Shown piece by piece: positions 26,037 to 35,017 of a stretch of DNA of 64,000 bases. The translations under genes were made by a program, and so were the position numbers. The DNA lies in contig JAHQVJ010000248.1 in NCBI GenBank assembly GCA_019634415.1, positions 1-64,000 on the forward strand, in the 5' to 3' direction. How positions within the stretch are numbered: the first letter of the stretch is position 1; every line of letters begins with the position of its first letter. This stretch comes from Myxococcales bacterium. GTDB taxonomy: Bacteria > Myxococcota_A > UBA796 > GCA-2862545. Below the pieces are notes generated by a model. It ran no database searches. It was not told the origin of the DNA and worked only from the letters and a program-made list of their open reading frames with translations.

Positions 26037-27080
26037 ATGAATGCCGCCGTGTACAGCGCCTTTCGGGGCCCCATCACCGTACAGACCTTGCCCGATCCCG
26101 AGCCACCGCCCGACGGGGTGGTGCTCGGCGTGCGCGCCAACGGAATCTGCCGCTCGGACTGGCACGGCTGGATGGGGCACGATCCCGACATCGCGCTGCC
26201 CCACGTGCCCGGCCACGAGATGGCCGGGGTGATCGAGGCGGTGGGCCGCGACGTGACGCGCTGGTCGGTGGGAGACCGCGTGGCCGTGCCGTTCATCGCG
26301 GGCTGCAGCCGCTGTCCGCAGTGCTTGGCTGGTCACCCCCAGGTGTGCGACGACCAGTTCCAGCCAGGCTTCCACGGCTGGGGCGGGTTCGCGCAGCGCG
26401 TGGCGCTGCATCGGGCCGATGCCACGCTGGTGGCCTTGCCAGCGTCCCTGGACTTCGTGGCTGCCGCCAGCCTCGGGTGCCGCTTCGCGACCTCGTTCCG
26501 GGCCGTGACGCAGCAGGGCCGGGTGCAGGCGGGGGAGTGGGTGTCGGTGCACGGCTGTGGTGGCGTGGGCTTGGCTGCGGTGCAGATCGCGCGGGCGGTG
26601 GGGGCACGGGTGGTGGCGGTGGACGTCGCTCCGAGCCCCCTGTCGATGGCTCGGAAGGTGGGTGCGGAGCACGCCCTCGACGCTGGGCAGGTGGGAGACG
26701 TCGCCGGAGCGATCGCCGATCTGACGGACGGCGGCGTGCACGTGGCCATCGACGCCCTGGGACACTCGGACTGCGTGCGGGACGGGATCGGGGCGCTGCG
26801 CACTCGCGGACGCTTCGTCCAGGTCGGCCTGCTGCCCGATGGCCCGGTGCCCGTGCCCCTGGACCGGGTGATCGCGCGGGAGCTCGTGATCGTGGGCAGC
26901 CACGGACTCGCCGCCCACGACTATGGACGGCTGCTCGATCTGGTGGCCTCGGGGGCGGTGGATCCGGCGGCTCTGGTCACCCGTCGCCTCACCCTCGAGC
27001 AAGGTGCTGCCTTGCTGTGCGAGCTGGATGGCGCTGGTCTTGGCGGCATGGCCGTCATCGACCGATTCTCGTCGATATGA
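26037..27080 (+). CDS. Zinc-dependent medium-chain alcohol dehydrogenase
   Basis: This 347-residue MDR protein has the catalytic zinc ligands in GICRSDWHG (Cys38) and PGHEMAG (His), the structural-zinc four-cysteine lobe (CSRCPQCLAGHPQVC, about 90-104), and the NAD(P)-binding glycine motif VHGCGGVGLAAVQ (about 173-185). It likely oxidises or reduces an alcohol or aldehyde; the substrate class is not resolvable. ATG 26037 is preceded by GAGGTAGGAG. The next gene, an aldo/keto reductase, begins 44 bases downstream and may be co-transcribed. Confidence 0.9.
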   Translation: MNAAVYSAFRGPITVQTLPDPEPPPDGVVLGVRANGICRSDWHGWMGHDPDIALPHVPGHEMAGVIEAVGRDVTRWSVGDRVAVPFIAGCSRCPQCLAGHPQVCDDQFQPGFHGWGGFAQRVALHRADATLVALPASLDFVAAASLGCRFATSFRAVTQQGRVQAGEWVSVHGCGGVGLAAVQIARAVGARVVAVDVAPSPLSMARKVGAEHALDAGQVGDVAGAIADLTDGGVHVAIDALGHSDCVRDGIGALRTRGRFVQVGLLPDGPVPVPLDRVIARELVIVGSHGLAAHDYGRLLDLVASGAVDPAALVTRRLTLEQGAALLCELDGAGLGGMAVIDRFSSI

Positions 27081-27124
27081 CCCTGCCGTCGTGATCGGAC
27101 TCGCGCAGACTTCGCCTGCGCCCG

Positions 27125-28222
27125 ATGGCCGAGCGACTCATGGGAGGCGACATCTACTACCGCATGCTGGGAAACACGGGGCTGCAGGTCTCGGTGCTGT
27201 CCTACGGCTTCTGGGCCACCTTCGGCGTGAAGCAGGGGCTCACCGAGGACCAGGGCGTGGCCGCCGCCAAGGAGATCCTCCACGCCGCGCGCCAAGGCGG
27301 CATCAACCTGTTCGACAACGCCGAGGCCTACGGCAACCCCAACGGGGAGGCCGAGACGATCATGGGCGAGGCCATCGCCCAGCTCAGCAAGGAACATCCG
27401 GAGCTGTGGCACCGACAGCAGATCGTGATCACCACCAAGATCTTCTGGGGTGGATCGGGGGTCAACCAGACGGGGCTGTCTCACAAGCACGTGCGCGAGG
27501 GGCTCGATGCTGCCCTGGCGCGCCTGCAGGCGGACTACGTCGACCTGGTCTTCTGCCACCGCCCCGATCCCCACACCCCCACGGAGACCGTGGTGCGGGC
27601 GATGACCCAGATGGTGCGCTCCGGTAGGGCCACCGCCTGGGGCACCAGCGAGTGGTCGGCGCAGCAGATCACCGAGGCCTTCTGGCTGGCCCGCACCCTG
27701 GGCTTGGAGCCGCCGCAGTTCGAGCAGCCGCAGTACAGCTTGATCCACCGCGAGCGACCGGAGCGAGAGTACGCACCGCTGTACCAGCAGCCCTACCGCA
27801 TGGGGCTGACCACCTGGAGCCCGCTGGCCTCTGGGATCCTCACGGGCAAGTACAACGACTCGATCCCCGAGGGCTCCCGGATGACCCAGCCCGGCTACGA
27901 GTTCCTGCACACCATGCTGCAGGGCTACCGTGACGACGGCACCCTCGACAAGGTGGCGCGGCTCACACAGTGGGCGAGGTCCGAGCTGGACTGCTCCGTG
28001 GCGCAGCTGGCCATCGCCTGGGTGGCGCGCAACTCGAACGTCTCCACGGTGCTGCTCGGGGCCACGAAGCTGCGTCAGCTCGAGGAGAACCTGGGGGCCA
28101 TCTCGGTGCTCGAGCGACTGACCGACGAGCACATGGCCGCCATCGACGAGATCATGGGGAACAAGCCAGCGGACTACGAGGGCTGGGGTGGTACGGGTCG
28201 CAGGCGACTCGAGACCATCTGA
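27125..28222 (+). CDS. Aldo/keto reductase, KCNAB/YghZ-like
   Basis: The 365-residue protein is a TIM-barrel aldo/keto reductase with the tetrad visible as Asp and Tyr in FDNAEAYGNP, Lys in VITTKIFW and His in VFCHRPDP. The long loop with WGTSEWSAQQITEA is like the potassium-channel beta-subunit group. It should reduce aldehydes with NADPH. I use ATG 27125; ATG 27140 (MGGDIYYRML) is close to the family's usual start and remains possible. It ends 15 bases before the convergent GNAT gene. Confidence 0.9.
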   Translation: MAERLMGGDIYYRMLGNTGLQVSVLSYGFWATFGVKQGLTEDQGVAAAKEILHAARQGGINLFDNAEAYGNPNGEAETIMGEAIAQLSKEHPELWHRQQIVITTKIFWGGSGVNQTGLSHKHVREGLDAALARLQADYVDLVFCHRPDPHTPTETVVRAMTQMVRSGRATAWGTSEWSAQQITEAFWLARTLGLEPPQFEQPQYSLIHRERPEREYAPLYQQPYRMGLTTWSPLASGILTGKYNDSIPEGSRMTQPGYEFLHTMLQGYRDDGTLDKVARLTQWARSELDCSVAQLAIAWVARNSNVSTVLLGATKLRQLEENLGAISVLERLTDEHMAAIDEIMGNKPADYEGWGGTGRRRLETI

Positions 28223-28237
28223 CGCTCGGTTGTGAGC

Positions 28238-29092
28238 TTAGAAGTAGTCGGCGGACGACAGCCAGATGGGCTCGTCCGCCGGCAAGCGCGCGGCCATCGG
28301 CAGGGTGGTGGCTCGCCCGGTGTCCTCGAACCAGCGGGAGACGAAGGCATCGGGCGGGAACCAGCCGGTGACGTGGTCCTTGCCCAGACCGATGGCCAGC
28401 AGCGCGACGGCTCGCAGGGCCGCAGCCCGATCCTCCACGGTCAGCTCCACCACCTCCAGCTCGTCGCCCTCCTGGGCGAGTCGCAGGGTGCCGTCGCCGG
28501 TGGCGAACCAGAGATCCTCTGGGTTGTCGAGCAGCGAGCGGTGCCAGTCGTCGAGGGTGCGCGCCCATGTGAAGTGGCCTCGATCCTGGCTCCAGGCCTG
28601 CGCCAGCCGCCCGATCTCGGTCCTGGGATCGATGGGGGTGAGGGTGGCGGCGGTGCCGGAGTCGGCGAGGCCCTGCAGATCTCGGCTCCGATGGCTCCAT
28701 GCAGGCAAGACACGGAAGCCGCAGCCCTCGTAGACCTTCGGGGGAACCGCGCTGAAGAGCAGCCCCACCGCCGGGGACTCACGCTGCACCACCCAGTCGC
28801 ACAGGGCGTTGGCGTGGCCGCGGCGCTGATGATCGGGATGCACGGCGACCGAGCCCAGGCCGAAGGCCTTGCGGCGTGCAGCGCCTCGTGCGAGCACGAA
28901 GCGGTGGCAGAGCAGGCTGGCCACGGCGACGTCGCCGTCGAAGCCCACCCACCAGTCGGCTCGACCCCGGAAGGCGACGGCCAACCGTCGGGCGGCGTAG
29001 GCCTCGAAGGGCGCTCGAGATTGGTTGGCCGCGTGGGCGATGCGCAGCACCGCCAGTCGCTCCTGCGGGGACACCGCGGGTCGAACGTCCAT
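28238..29092 (-). CDS. GNAT-family N-acetyltransferase
   Basis: This 284-residue protein has a GNAT fold in its N-terminal half: the acetyl-CoA-binding motif A is visible as LGSVAVHPDHQRRGHANALCDW (R/Q-x-x-G-x-G/A pattern at about residues 78-95). The strand before it (VASLLCHRFVLA) and the VYEGCGFR segment (about 121-128) match motifs D and B. The C-terminal half is likely a second, degenerate GNAT-like domain with its own beta strands. The acceptor substrate is unknown. It uses a TAA stop. Confidence 0.85.
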   Translation of the reverse strand: MDVRPAVSPQERLAVLRIAHAANQSRAPFEAYAARRLAVAFRGRADWWVGFDGDVAVASLLCHRFVLARGAARRKAFGLGSVAVHPDHQRRGHANALCDWVVQRESPAVGLLFSAVPPKVYEGCGFRVLPAWSHRSRDLQGLADSGTAATLTPIDPRTEIGRLAQAWSQDRGHFTWARTLDDWHRSLLDNPEDLWFATGDGTLRLAQEGDELEVVELTVEDRAAALRAVALLAIGLGKDHVTGWFPPDAFVSRWFEDTGRATTLPMAARLPADEPIWLSSADYF

Positions 29093-29129
29093 CGATCACT
29101 CCAAGGGGCACCATGGTACCGCCTGCCGA

Positions 29130-29612
29130 TCAGCGCAGCGCCGCCAGCACGAAGCAGGCCGACGCCAGGGCCGCGGCCACCGTTCGCGCCGTGTTCAGCG
29201 CGGTCCACGGCCGGGCGTAGGCGAGCCAGTCGGCGGCCGGCGACGACGCGTCGACCTGGGCGAGGGCGTCGTTGAGGGGAACGTTGCCGAAGACCGTGAT
29301 CCCCACCACACCGACCGCGTACAGCACGGTGCCGGCGTAGAGCCAGCCGTTGGGGCCCACGAGCCACCCGTGGGCGGCGGACAAGGCGACCACCGCCGCA
29401 CCCGTGCCGATGAAGATCAGCAGGAACAGCGGGTTGATGGCGTCCTCGTTGATGGCCTGCATGGCGCGGATGGCCTCGGGGCGCTCGAGCCGCCCGAGGG
29501 CCGGCATGACGAAGTTGGAGAAGACGAACGTGCAGCCTCCCGACAGGCCAGCGGCGACGGCGCTGACGAGCAGGGCGGCCTGGGGCCAGGAGAGATCGAG
29601 GAGAGCAGACAT
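29130..29612 (-). CDS. DUF1772-like four-helix membrane protein
   Basis: The start ATG 29612 has GGAGG upstream. The 160-residue protein has four hydrophobic helices (about 10-30, 58-78, 82-105, 138-158) and the family-like segments SGGCTFVFSNFVMPAL and FGNVPLNDAL. Members of the anthrone oxygenase-like/DUF1772 group act as small membrane oxidoreductases or have no known role. It is divergent from a LysR regulator across only 80 bases, the usual layout of a LysR target. Confidence 0.8.
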   Translation of the reverse strand: MSALLDLSWPQAALLVSAVAAGLSGGCTFVFSNFVMPALGRLERPEAIRAMQAINEDAINPLFLLIFIGTGAAVVALSAAHGWLVGPNGWLYAGTVLYAVGVVGITVFGNVPLNDALAQVDASSPAADWLAYARPWTALNTARTVAAALASACFVLAALR

Positions 29613-29692
29613 CGGGAACCTCCGTTCGGGTACCGAGTATGGGTTTCTCGATTGCGGGTCTTTGGCGAAGATCGCATAGGATGATTGCACTC
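29613..29692. promoter_or_regulatory. Divergent control region between DUF1772-like gene and LysR genes
   Basis: These 80 bases lie between divergent starts and are relatively AT-rich. They should hold both promoters and the LysR binding site. The only features I can point to are GGAGG for the membrane gene and AGGATG before the LysR ATG. A T-N11-A type site is expected from the LysR family but several are possible by chance. Confidence 0.4.
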
Positions 29693-30565
29693 ATGCAACG
29701 CACCGCTCCACCGCCAGCCACGCCCTTTCCCTGGGACGACGTGCGCCTGTTCCTGGCCCTGTTCCGGTCGCGCACCATGGGGGAGGCGGCGGACGCGCTT
29801 GGGGTGAACATCTCCACGGTGTCGCGCCGGCTGGTGCTGCTGGAGGAGGCGCTTGACGCTGCCTTGTTCGATCGAGGGCGCGAGGGACTGCGGCCCACCC
29901 AGGCAGCGCTGGACCTGCTACCCCAGGCGGAGCTCGTGGAGCTCGGCGTGTCGCGGTTCGCGCGGGTTGCCGAGACCTTCGAGCGCACGGTGTCGGGGGA
30001 GGTGCGCCTGGCCTGCCCGCCGAACCTGGCGGATGTGCTGGTGGTGCCACGGCTGCCCGCGCTCCTCCACGTGCACCCCCAGCTGCGGATCACCTTGCTC
30101 ACGGGCCGCGCCACCATGGATCTGGACCGTCGGGAGGCCGACGTGGCGCTGCGGATGGTGCGGCCGGTGCGGGGCGACCTCGTCGTGCGCCGGGTGCGGG
30201 CGATCCGCTGGTGCCTGGTGGTGGCGAGCGGACGAGCACAGGCGTGGCGGGAGCGACCGCTTGCGTCGCTGCCGTGGGTGGGCTGGGAGCATCCTCCGGA
30301 GCGTCTGACGTGGCCCGAGATGGAGGGGGTTCGACCCGTGGTGTGCTCGGACGATCTGACGACCCAGATCGAGGCGGTGCGCGCGGGGCTGGGAGTGGCC
30401 GTGCTGCCACAGCCCGTGCTGGGACACTACGACGGTCTCGAGGCACTGCAGCCCGATGCGCAGGAGCAGGGCGTGTCGATGCCGCTGTTCCTGGCCACGC
30501 ACCGTACGCTGTTCGACGTGCCCCGGATCCGAGCCCTGTGGGAGATGCTGGTGGCGAGTCCATGA
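29693..30565 (+). CDS. LysR-family transcriptional regulator
   Basis: From ATG 29693 the protein has 290 residues: an N-terminal winged helix (about 10-68, TMGEAADALGVNISTVSRRL) and a C-terminal periplasmic-binding-type effector domain (VSGEVRLACPPNLADVLVVP onwards). An in-frame ATG at 29681 is possible but has no ribosome binding site. It likely controls the divergent DUF1772-like gene and its own operon. The stop overlaps the ATG of a second LysR gene by 4 bases. Confidence 0.87.
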   Translation: MQRTAPPPATPFPWDDVRLFLALFRSRTMGEAADALGVNISTVSRRLVLLEEALDAALFDRGREGLRPTQAALDLLPQAELVELGVSRFARVAETFERTVSGEVRLACPPNLADVLVVPRLPALLHVHPQLRITLLTGRATMDLDRREADVALRMVRPVRGDLVVRRVRAIRWCLVVASGRAQAWRERPLASLPWVGWEHPPERLTWPEMEGVRPVVCSDDLTTQIEAVRAGLGVAVLPQPVLGHYDGLEALQPDAQEQGVSMPLFLATHRTLFDVPRIRALWEMLVASP

Positions 30566-31479
30566 AGATCCGCGAGATGCAGCTCCTCGTGCGGGTCGCC
30601 GAGACGGGGTCGATGACGCTTGCGGCTCAGCAGCTGCACCTCACCCCTGCGGCGGTGAGCGCGGCCGTCCAGCGCATCGAGCGCGCCCTCGATGTGCGCC
30701 TGTTCGAGCGCACCACGCGGTCGCTGCACCCCACCGACGAGGGCCTGGTGATCCTGGAGGGCTGCCAGGACGTGGTGGCGCGCTGGCAGCAGGCGATGGA
30801 CGACGCCAGCGGCCACCGCCACGAGCTGGAGGGCACGGTGCACCTGTCGGCGCCAGCGGACACCACCTACCTGGTGTTGCAGTCCGTGGTGGGCGAGCTG
30901 TGTGCCGCCCATCCGGGCCTGCGCGTGGTGATCGACACCAGCGACCACGTACAGCCGCTGCATCGCGACGCCATCGACATGGCGATTCGCTACGGCCCGC
31001 TGCAGGACAGCTCGCTGTCGGCCCGCAAGCTGGTGGAGGCGCCCGCGATCCTGGTGGCCGCCCCCAGCTACCTCGACGCGCACGGCTCGCCGCGCACCCC
31101 CGAGGAGCTGGCCGCCCACCGCTGCCTCACGCTCCATCGCTCGAACGTGCCCACGGTGCGCTGGACCCTGGTGCGTGGCGAGCACACCCACCAGGTGGAC
31201 GTGGACAGCCCCCTGTGCGGTGACGGCTACCTGGCCCGTCGCTGGGCGCTGGCGGGGATGGGCATCGCCTTCAAGAGTCTCTTCGACGTCATCGACGATC
31301 TGGAGCAAGGCGGGCTGTTGCGAGTGATGCCGGACGTCACGGGGGGAACGGTGGCGGTGCACGCGGTCTTCCCGAGCCGTCGCTTCCAGCCTGCGCGGGT
31401 GCGCACCCTGGACGCGGCGATCACGCAGCGCTTCGAGGCTCGTGCGGCGCGGTGCCGTGCGTGGCTGCAGCGAGGGTGA
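30562..31479 (+). CDS. LysR-family transcriptional regulator (second, coupled)
   Basis: The 305-residue protein starts at ATG 30562 in the ATGA overlap. The HTH is at about 2-60 (TLAAQQLHLTPAAVSAAVQR), and the effector domain starts near residue 88 (GTVHLSAPADTTYLVL). It is not a duplicate of the first LysR: apart from the HTH pattern the sequences differ. It belongs to the group typified by DNA-binding regulators with the ARWQQ-type linker. It converges on the APH-like gene with 4 bases between stops. Confidence 0.88.
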   Translation: MKIREMQLLVRVAETGSMTLAAQQLHLTPAAVSAAVQRIERALDVRLFERTTRSLHPTDEGLVILEGCQDVVARWQQAMDDASGHRHELEGTVHLSAPADTTYLVLQSVVGELCAAHPGLRVVIDTSDHVQPLHRDAIDMAIRYGPLQDSSLSARKLVEAPAILVAAPSYLDAHGSPRTPEELAAHRCLTLHRSNVPTVRWTLVRGEHTHQVDVDSPLCGDGYLARRWALAGMGIAFKSLFDVIDDLEQGGLLRVMPDVTGGTVAVHAVFPSRRFQPARVRTLDAAITQRFEARAARCRAWLQRG

Positions 31480-31483
31480 GGCA

Positions 31484-32359
31484 TCAGCTGGCGCCCAGCA
31501 GCGTGGTGCGCCCGATCCGCTCGAAGTCCGGATCGCCGTCGGCCAGCCCGGTCTGCAGCAGCACGGCCCCGAACCACAGGGCCCACCCCCGCGCGCGCAG
31601 CCGTGTGGCGGCCGAGGGGTCGCCAGCGGCGTGCCAGAAGCCGTGGGGTGGGACGCCGTCGAACTGCAGCCAGGCGCTGGCCAGGTCCGTCGACCGGTCG
31701 CCCACGCACACGTCTCCCCAGTCGATGATCCCGGCGAGACGCCCCTCGTGCACCAGCACGTTCCGGGGATGCAGGTCGCCGTGCAGCCAGCGCGGAGGCT
31801 CGTCGACGGGGGCAGCCGCCGCGCGCTCGAAGGTGCGCCGTACGGGATCGAGGGCCACCCCACAGTCGCCACGAGCCAGGGCGTGGAGCGCCTGATCGAA
31901 GCGATCCGCCCGCCGCTGCAGTGCGACGCCTCGGTTCGGGTTGTTCGGCGCGTCGGCCGGCACGTCGAGGCCGGCGAGGGCAGCGAGGAACGCACCCAGC
32001 CTGGGGCCGTTCGAGGCGGGCAGAGGTGCTCCGGCGGCGGCCTCGCCCACGAGGTGGGGCACGAGGCTCCAGGGCCAGGGGTAGCCGGCACCGGGCACCC
32101 CCACGCGATGGGGGGCCGGGGTGGGCAGCGGTAGCCGGGGCCCCAGCACCGACAGCCAGCGCTGCTCGCTCTGCAGCAGGGGCACCGCCACAGCGCGCCG
32201 CGGCATGCGGGCGATCCAGCGTGCGCCCACGCGAAACAGCTGGTTGTCCCAACCACTGGCCAGCGGCACGACGGGCGCATCGGCGAGTGCGGGGAACTGC
32301 TCGGCGAGCAGCTGGCGTATCAGCGCCGCGTCGACGTGCACCTCCGCCGGGGGCGTCAC
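31484..32359 (-). CDS. Aminoglycoside phosphotransferase-like kinase in the mevalonate operon
   Basis: This 291-residue APH-fold kinase has the catalytic loop WLHGDLHPRN (193-200) and the metal-binding IIDWGD (211-216). The start GTG 32359 overlaps the phosphomevalonate kinase stop as GTGA, so it is translated with the mevalonate genes. APH-like kinases act on antibiotics, choline, homoserine and other small alcohols; the substrate here is unknown. The operon position could mean it phosphorylates an isoprenoid alcohol or simply was captured by the operon. It is the last gene of the operon. Confidence 0.85.
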   Translation of the reverse strand: MTPPAEVHVDAALIRQLLAEQFPALADAPVVPLASGWDNQLFRVGARWIARMPRRAVAVPLLQSEQRWLSVLGPRLPLPTPAPHRVGVPGAGYPWPWSLVPHLVGEAAAGAPLPASNGPRLGAFLAALAGLDVPADAPNNPNRGVALQRRADRFDQALHALARGDCGVALDPVRRTFERAAAAPVDEPPRWLHGDLHPRNVLVHEGRLAGIIDWGDVCVGDRSTDLASAWLQFDGVPPHGFWHAAGDPSAATRLRARGWALWFGAVLLQTGLADGDPDFERIGRTTLLGAS

Positions 32360-33213
32360 TCCGCTTCCCGCACGCCTGGCGCCACCGCCACCTCCACCAC
32401 CTCGAAGCCCGCGGCGGCGGCACGCCGTTCGTAGGCACGCCTGCGATCGGCATCGGGAAACAGCCCCACCACGATGTCGCCGCCGCCCGCGCCGGACGGC
32501 TTGGCCGCCCCCCCGCAGTCGCGCGCGAGGGTGACCAGCGCATCGATGCCCTCGGTCCAGTAGGCGATCCCCGCGGCTGAGGCCATGGTCCGCAGGGCCT
32601 GGCCCCCGGCAGCGGTGGCCGCCACCGGATCGCTGGCGAAGGCGCGCACGATCTCGGCGCTCTGCTCTGCGAACCGCGCCCGGTCTGGCCACGCCAGGTA
32701 CTGCGCCACCCGGGGACCGGTCTTCGCCGAGGTGCCCGAGAACACCACCGCCGGGTGCACCAGGGGCAGCGGCTCCACCTGGCCCCCCTGGAATCGGAGC
32801 ACGCCGCCGTGGGCGGAGGCGGCCACGTCGATGCCGCTGCCGGATCCCTGCACCGCATGGTGCACGGCGAACGCCTCGGTGTGCACGGTGGCGGGATCGG
32901 GTCGAGGACGGCCCCACGCCAGGCCGGCATACACCGCGGCCACGGTGGCGGCAGCACTCCCGCCGAGGCCCACCTTGGTGGTGCTCTGCACGGGGCGCCA
33001 GTCCTCGAAGCGGTAGCGGCCGGCGCCCGCCCCCACGGCGCGCAGGGCGGCGGCGGCGAAGCGGTCGTCGTCGGGCGTGTGCCACACCACCTCGACGTGG
33101 GGCTCCACCGTGCAGGTCACGCCGCGGTCCACGGCGGCCACGATGGCGGGAGCGCCGTCGAGCACGGCGTACTCGCCCAGGAGCACCACCTTGCCCGGGG
33201 CGTGCACCCTCAC
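32356..33213 (-). CDS. Phosphomevalonate kinase (GHMP family)
   Basis: The 285-residue GHMP kinase starts at GTG 33213, overlapping the decarboxylase stop. Motif 1 is APGKVVLLGEYAVLDGAPA (5-23), typical of phosphomevalonate kinases. The phosphate loop is KVGLGGSAAAT (80-90) and motif 3 is SGAGGGDIVVG near residue 245. It converts phosphomevalonate to diphosphomevalonate with ATP. The assignment over mevalonate kinase rests on motif 1 and on the presence of a separate mevalonate kinase two genes upstream. Confidence 0.87.
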   Translation of the reverse strand: MRVHAPGKVVLLGEYAVLDGAPAIVAAVDRGVTCTVEPHVEVVWHTPDDDRFAAAALRAVGAGAGRYRFEDWRPVQSTTKVGLGGSAAATVAAVYAGLAWGRPRPDPATVHTEAFAVHHAVQGSGSGIDVAASAHGGVLRFQGGQVEPLPLVHPAVVFSGTSAKTGPRVAQYLAWPDRARFAEQSAEIVRAFASDPVAATAAGGQALRTMASAAGIAYWTEGIDALVTLARDCGGAAKPSGAGGGDIVVGLFPDADRRRAYERRAAAAGFEVVEVAVAPGVREAE

Positions 33214-34166
33214 GCGTCGTCCACCACGCGAGCGGGCCCGCCGGGGCCGTGCACGTGTAGCTGCAGAGCTGTGGGCTTCAGCGCCTCCTGCACGGCGGCC
33301 ACGTCGCTGGGCTCGCAGAGCACCTTCACCTGTGGCCCGGCGTCCATGGTGGCCCAGGCCCCCACGCCGCGAGCCCGCAGGGCGAACACCTCGTGCAGTG
33401 CGGCCACGGTGGCGGGCAGCCAGTAGAGCAGCGGGGGCACCGCCGTGTGCATGGTGGCGTGCATGCGGAAGGTGGAGGCCTCCATCACCGTGCCCAGGCG
33501 CTCCAGATCGCGCTGCTGGATCGCCGCAGAGGCCTCCGCCACGTCGGCGGGTCCGTGCTCCACCCAGGTGCGCCACAGCGGGCTCGTGCGGCGGCTGCGC
33601 TCCATGCCCTCGGTGCTTCCCACCGCCTTGGGGCCCGACGCCACCACGGCGACCACCATGCGCAGATCCCAGTGATCGGCGGGCGCGATGGGCACGGCGT
33701 GGCAGTCGGAGCCGTCGGGCGCCTCGCCCAGCGGCCAGCGGACGTAGCCACCGAACAGCGACCGGCAGGCCGAGCCCGAGCCCTGCCGGGCCAGGGCCGA
33801 CAGCGCCGGGAGGGGCAGGTCGAGGCCTGCCGCTCGGGTGGCGGCCAGCGCCAGTGCTGCGAACCCCGAGGCCGACGACGCGAGGCCAGCTCCGGTGGGG
33901 AAGTCGTTGTCGGACACCACCTCGCAGGGAGGGCGGTCGGGGGCCACGAGGTCCAGGAACCGCAGGACCTTGGCGTCGTGGCGCTCGGTGCCGTCGAGGA
34001 CCACCCGATCGGCAGGGGCTCCCCAGGTGACGGAGGTCCGAGAGCGCCAGCCGCCCAGCGTGAGCGACAGGCTGGGGACCGCCGGCAGGTTCAGGGGCAC
34101 GTCGCGCTTGCCCCAGTACTTGACCAGCGCGATGTTCGGGTGCGCGATGGTCGTCACGCGTGCCAT
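33210..34166 (-). CDS. mvaD: Diphosphomevalonate decarboxylase
   Basis: The 318-residue protein has the signatures of this GHMP subfamily: ALVKYWGKRD (13-22), PSLSLTL (31-37), the phosphate loop DFPTGAGLASSASGFAALA (88-106) and the C-terminal catalytic aspartate region TMDAGPQVKVL. It decarboxylates diphosphomevalonate to isopentenyl diphosphate. I start at ATG 34166, overlapping the mevalonate kinase gene by 13 bases; an ATG at 34175 is an alternative. The stop overlaps the next start as GTGA. Confidence 0.92.
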   Translation of the reverse strand: MARVTTIAHPNIALVKYWGKRDVPLNLPAVPSLSLTLGGWRSRTSVTWGAPADRVVLDGTERHDAKVLRFLDLVAPDRPPCEVVSDNDFPTGAGLASSASGFAALALAATRAAGLDLPLPALSALARQGSGSACRSLFGGYVRWPLGEAPDGSDCHAVPIAPADHWDLRMVVAVVASGPKAVGSTEGMERSRRTSPLWRTWVEHGPADVAEASAAIQQRDLERLGTVMEASTFRMHATMHTAVPPLLYWLPATVAALHEVFALRARGVGAWATMDAGPQVKVLCEPSDVAAVQEALKPTALQLHVHGPGGPARVVDDA

Positions 34167-35017
34167 GGCACACATCCGAAGGCGCTCACGCCCGCACCCT
34201 CGGCGGCTCGCAGCACGGCGTCGGGCTCCCGCGTCACGGCCAGCACGATCCCGCCGCCGCCGGCCCCCGACAGCTTGGCGCCGCACGCCCCCGCGCTACA
34301 GGCGAGCTGCACCAGGTCGTCGAGCTGGGGGGTGCTCACACCGATCTCGCGTAGCCGCGCATGGTTCTCCGACAGGATGGCCCCCAGGGCGTCGGGGTCG
34401 TGTAGCGCGCTGCGCGCCTGGTGCACCAGATCGCCGATGGCCGCGAGCGCCGCGTCGTTTCCGGGGCGGCCGGCGGCCACTCCCGCCACCAGCGCCGCGG
34501 TGTCTCCCGCGTGGCCGCTGTCGAGCACCACCAGCTGCACGTCGCCGATCTCCAGGGGCTGGCGTACCGCGCCGTCGCGACCGCGCTCGAACCATAGGCA
34601 GCCGCCCCGCGCCGAGACCGCCACGTCCACCCCCGAGGGGTTGCCGTGGAACGCGCGCTCGATGGGCATCGCGGCCTCGTAGACCGCGTCGAGATCGAGG
34701 TGCTCGCCCGCCAGCGCCGCCTTGGCGCGCACCAGCGCCACCGCCAGCGCCGCAGACGAGCCCATGCCGCGCCCCACGGGCAGATCGGTGGACACCTCCA
34801 CACGCATGCCTTCGGGCGGCAGCACGCGGAGCACCGCGTCGGACACGCGTGGATCGGTGTGCGGGGACTGCACCGTGGTGGGGCCGTCGTGGCGCGTCAG
34901 GCCGACGTCGGTGCCGCGATCCACCGCGAGCGCGATGGCCGGATGGCCGTAGACCACGGCGTGCTCACCGCACAGGAGCACCTTGCCCTGGCCCCGTCCG
35001 GTGCCAGCCGCGGTCAC
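34154..35017 (-). CDS. Mevalonate kinase
   Basis: The 287-residue GHMP kinase starts at GTG 35017 in a GTGA overlap with the reductase stop. Motif 1 is GKVLLCGEHAVVYGHPAIA (11-29), with the classic GEHAVVYG of mevalonate kinases; the phosphate loop is VGRGMGSSAALAVAL (81-95), GNPSGVD is at 125-131, and motif 3 is KLSGAGGGGIV near 252. It phosphorylates mevalonate. The usual AP before GK is replaced by RGQ, which is unusual but should not affect catalysis. Confidence 0.92.
   Translation of the reverse strand: MTAAGTGRGQGKVLLCGEHAVVYGHPAIALAVDRGTDVGLTRHDGPTTVQSPHTDPRVSDAVLRVLPPEGMRVEVSTDLPVGRGMGSSAALAVALVRAKAALAGEHLDLDAVYEAAMPIERAFHGNPSGVDVAVSARGGCLWFERGRDGAVRQPLEIGDVQLVVLDSGHAGDTAALVAGVAAGRPGNDAALAAIGDLVHQARSALHDPDALGAILSENHARLREIGVSTPQLDDLVQLACSAGACGAKLSGAGGGGIVLAVTREPDAVLRAAEGAGVSAFGCVPWHA

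Noticed and set aside
31484..32359. Antibiotic resistance gene
   Set aside because: The APH fold is real, but the operon context is metabolic and the APH family includes many non-antibiotic kinases.
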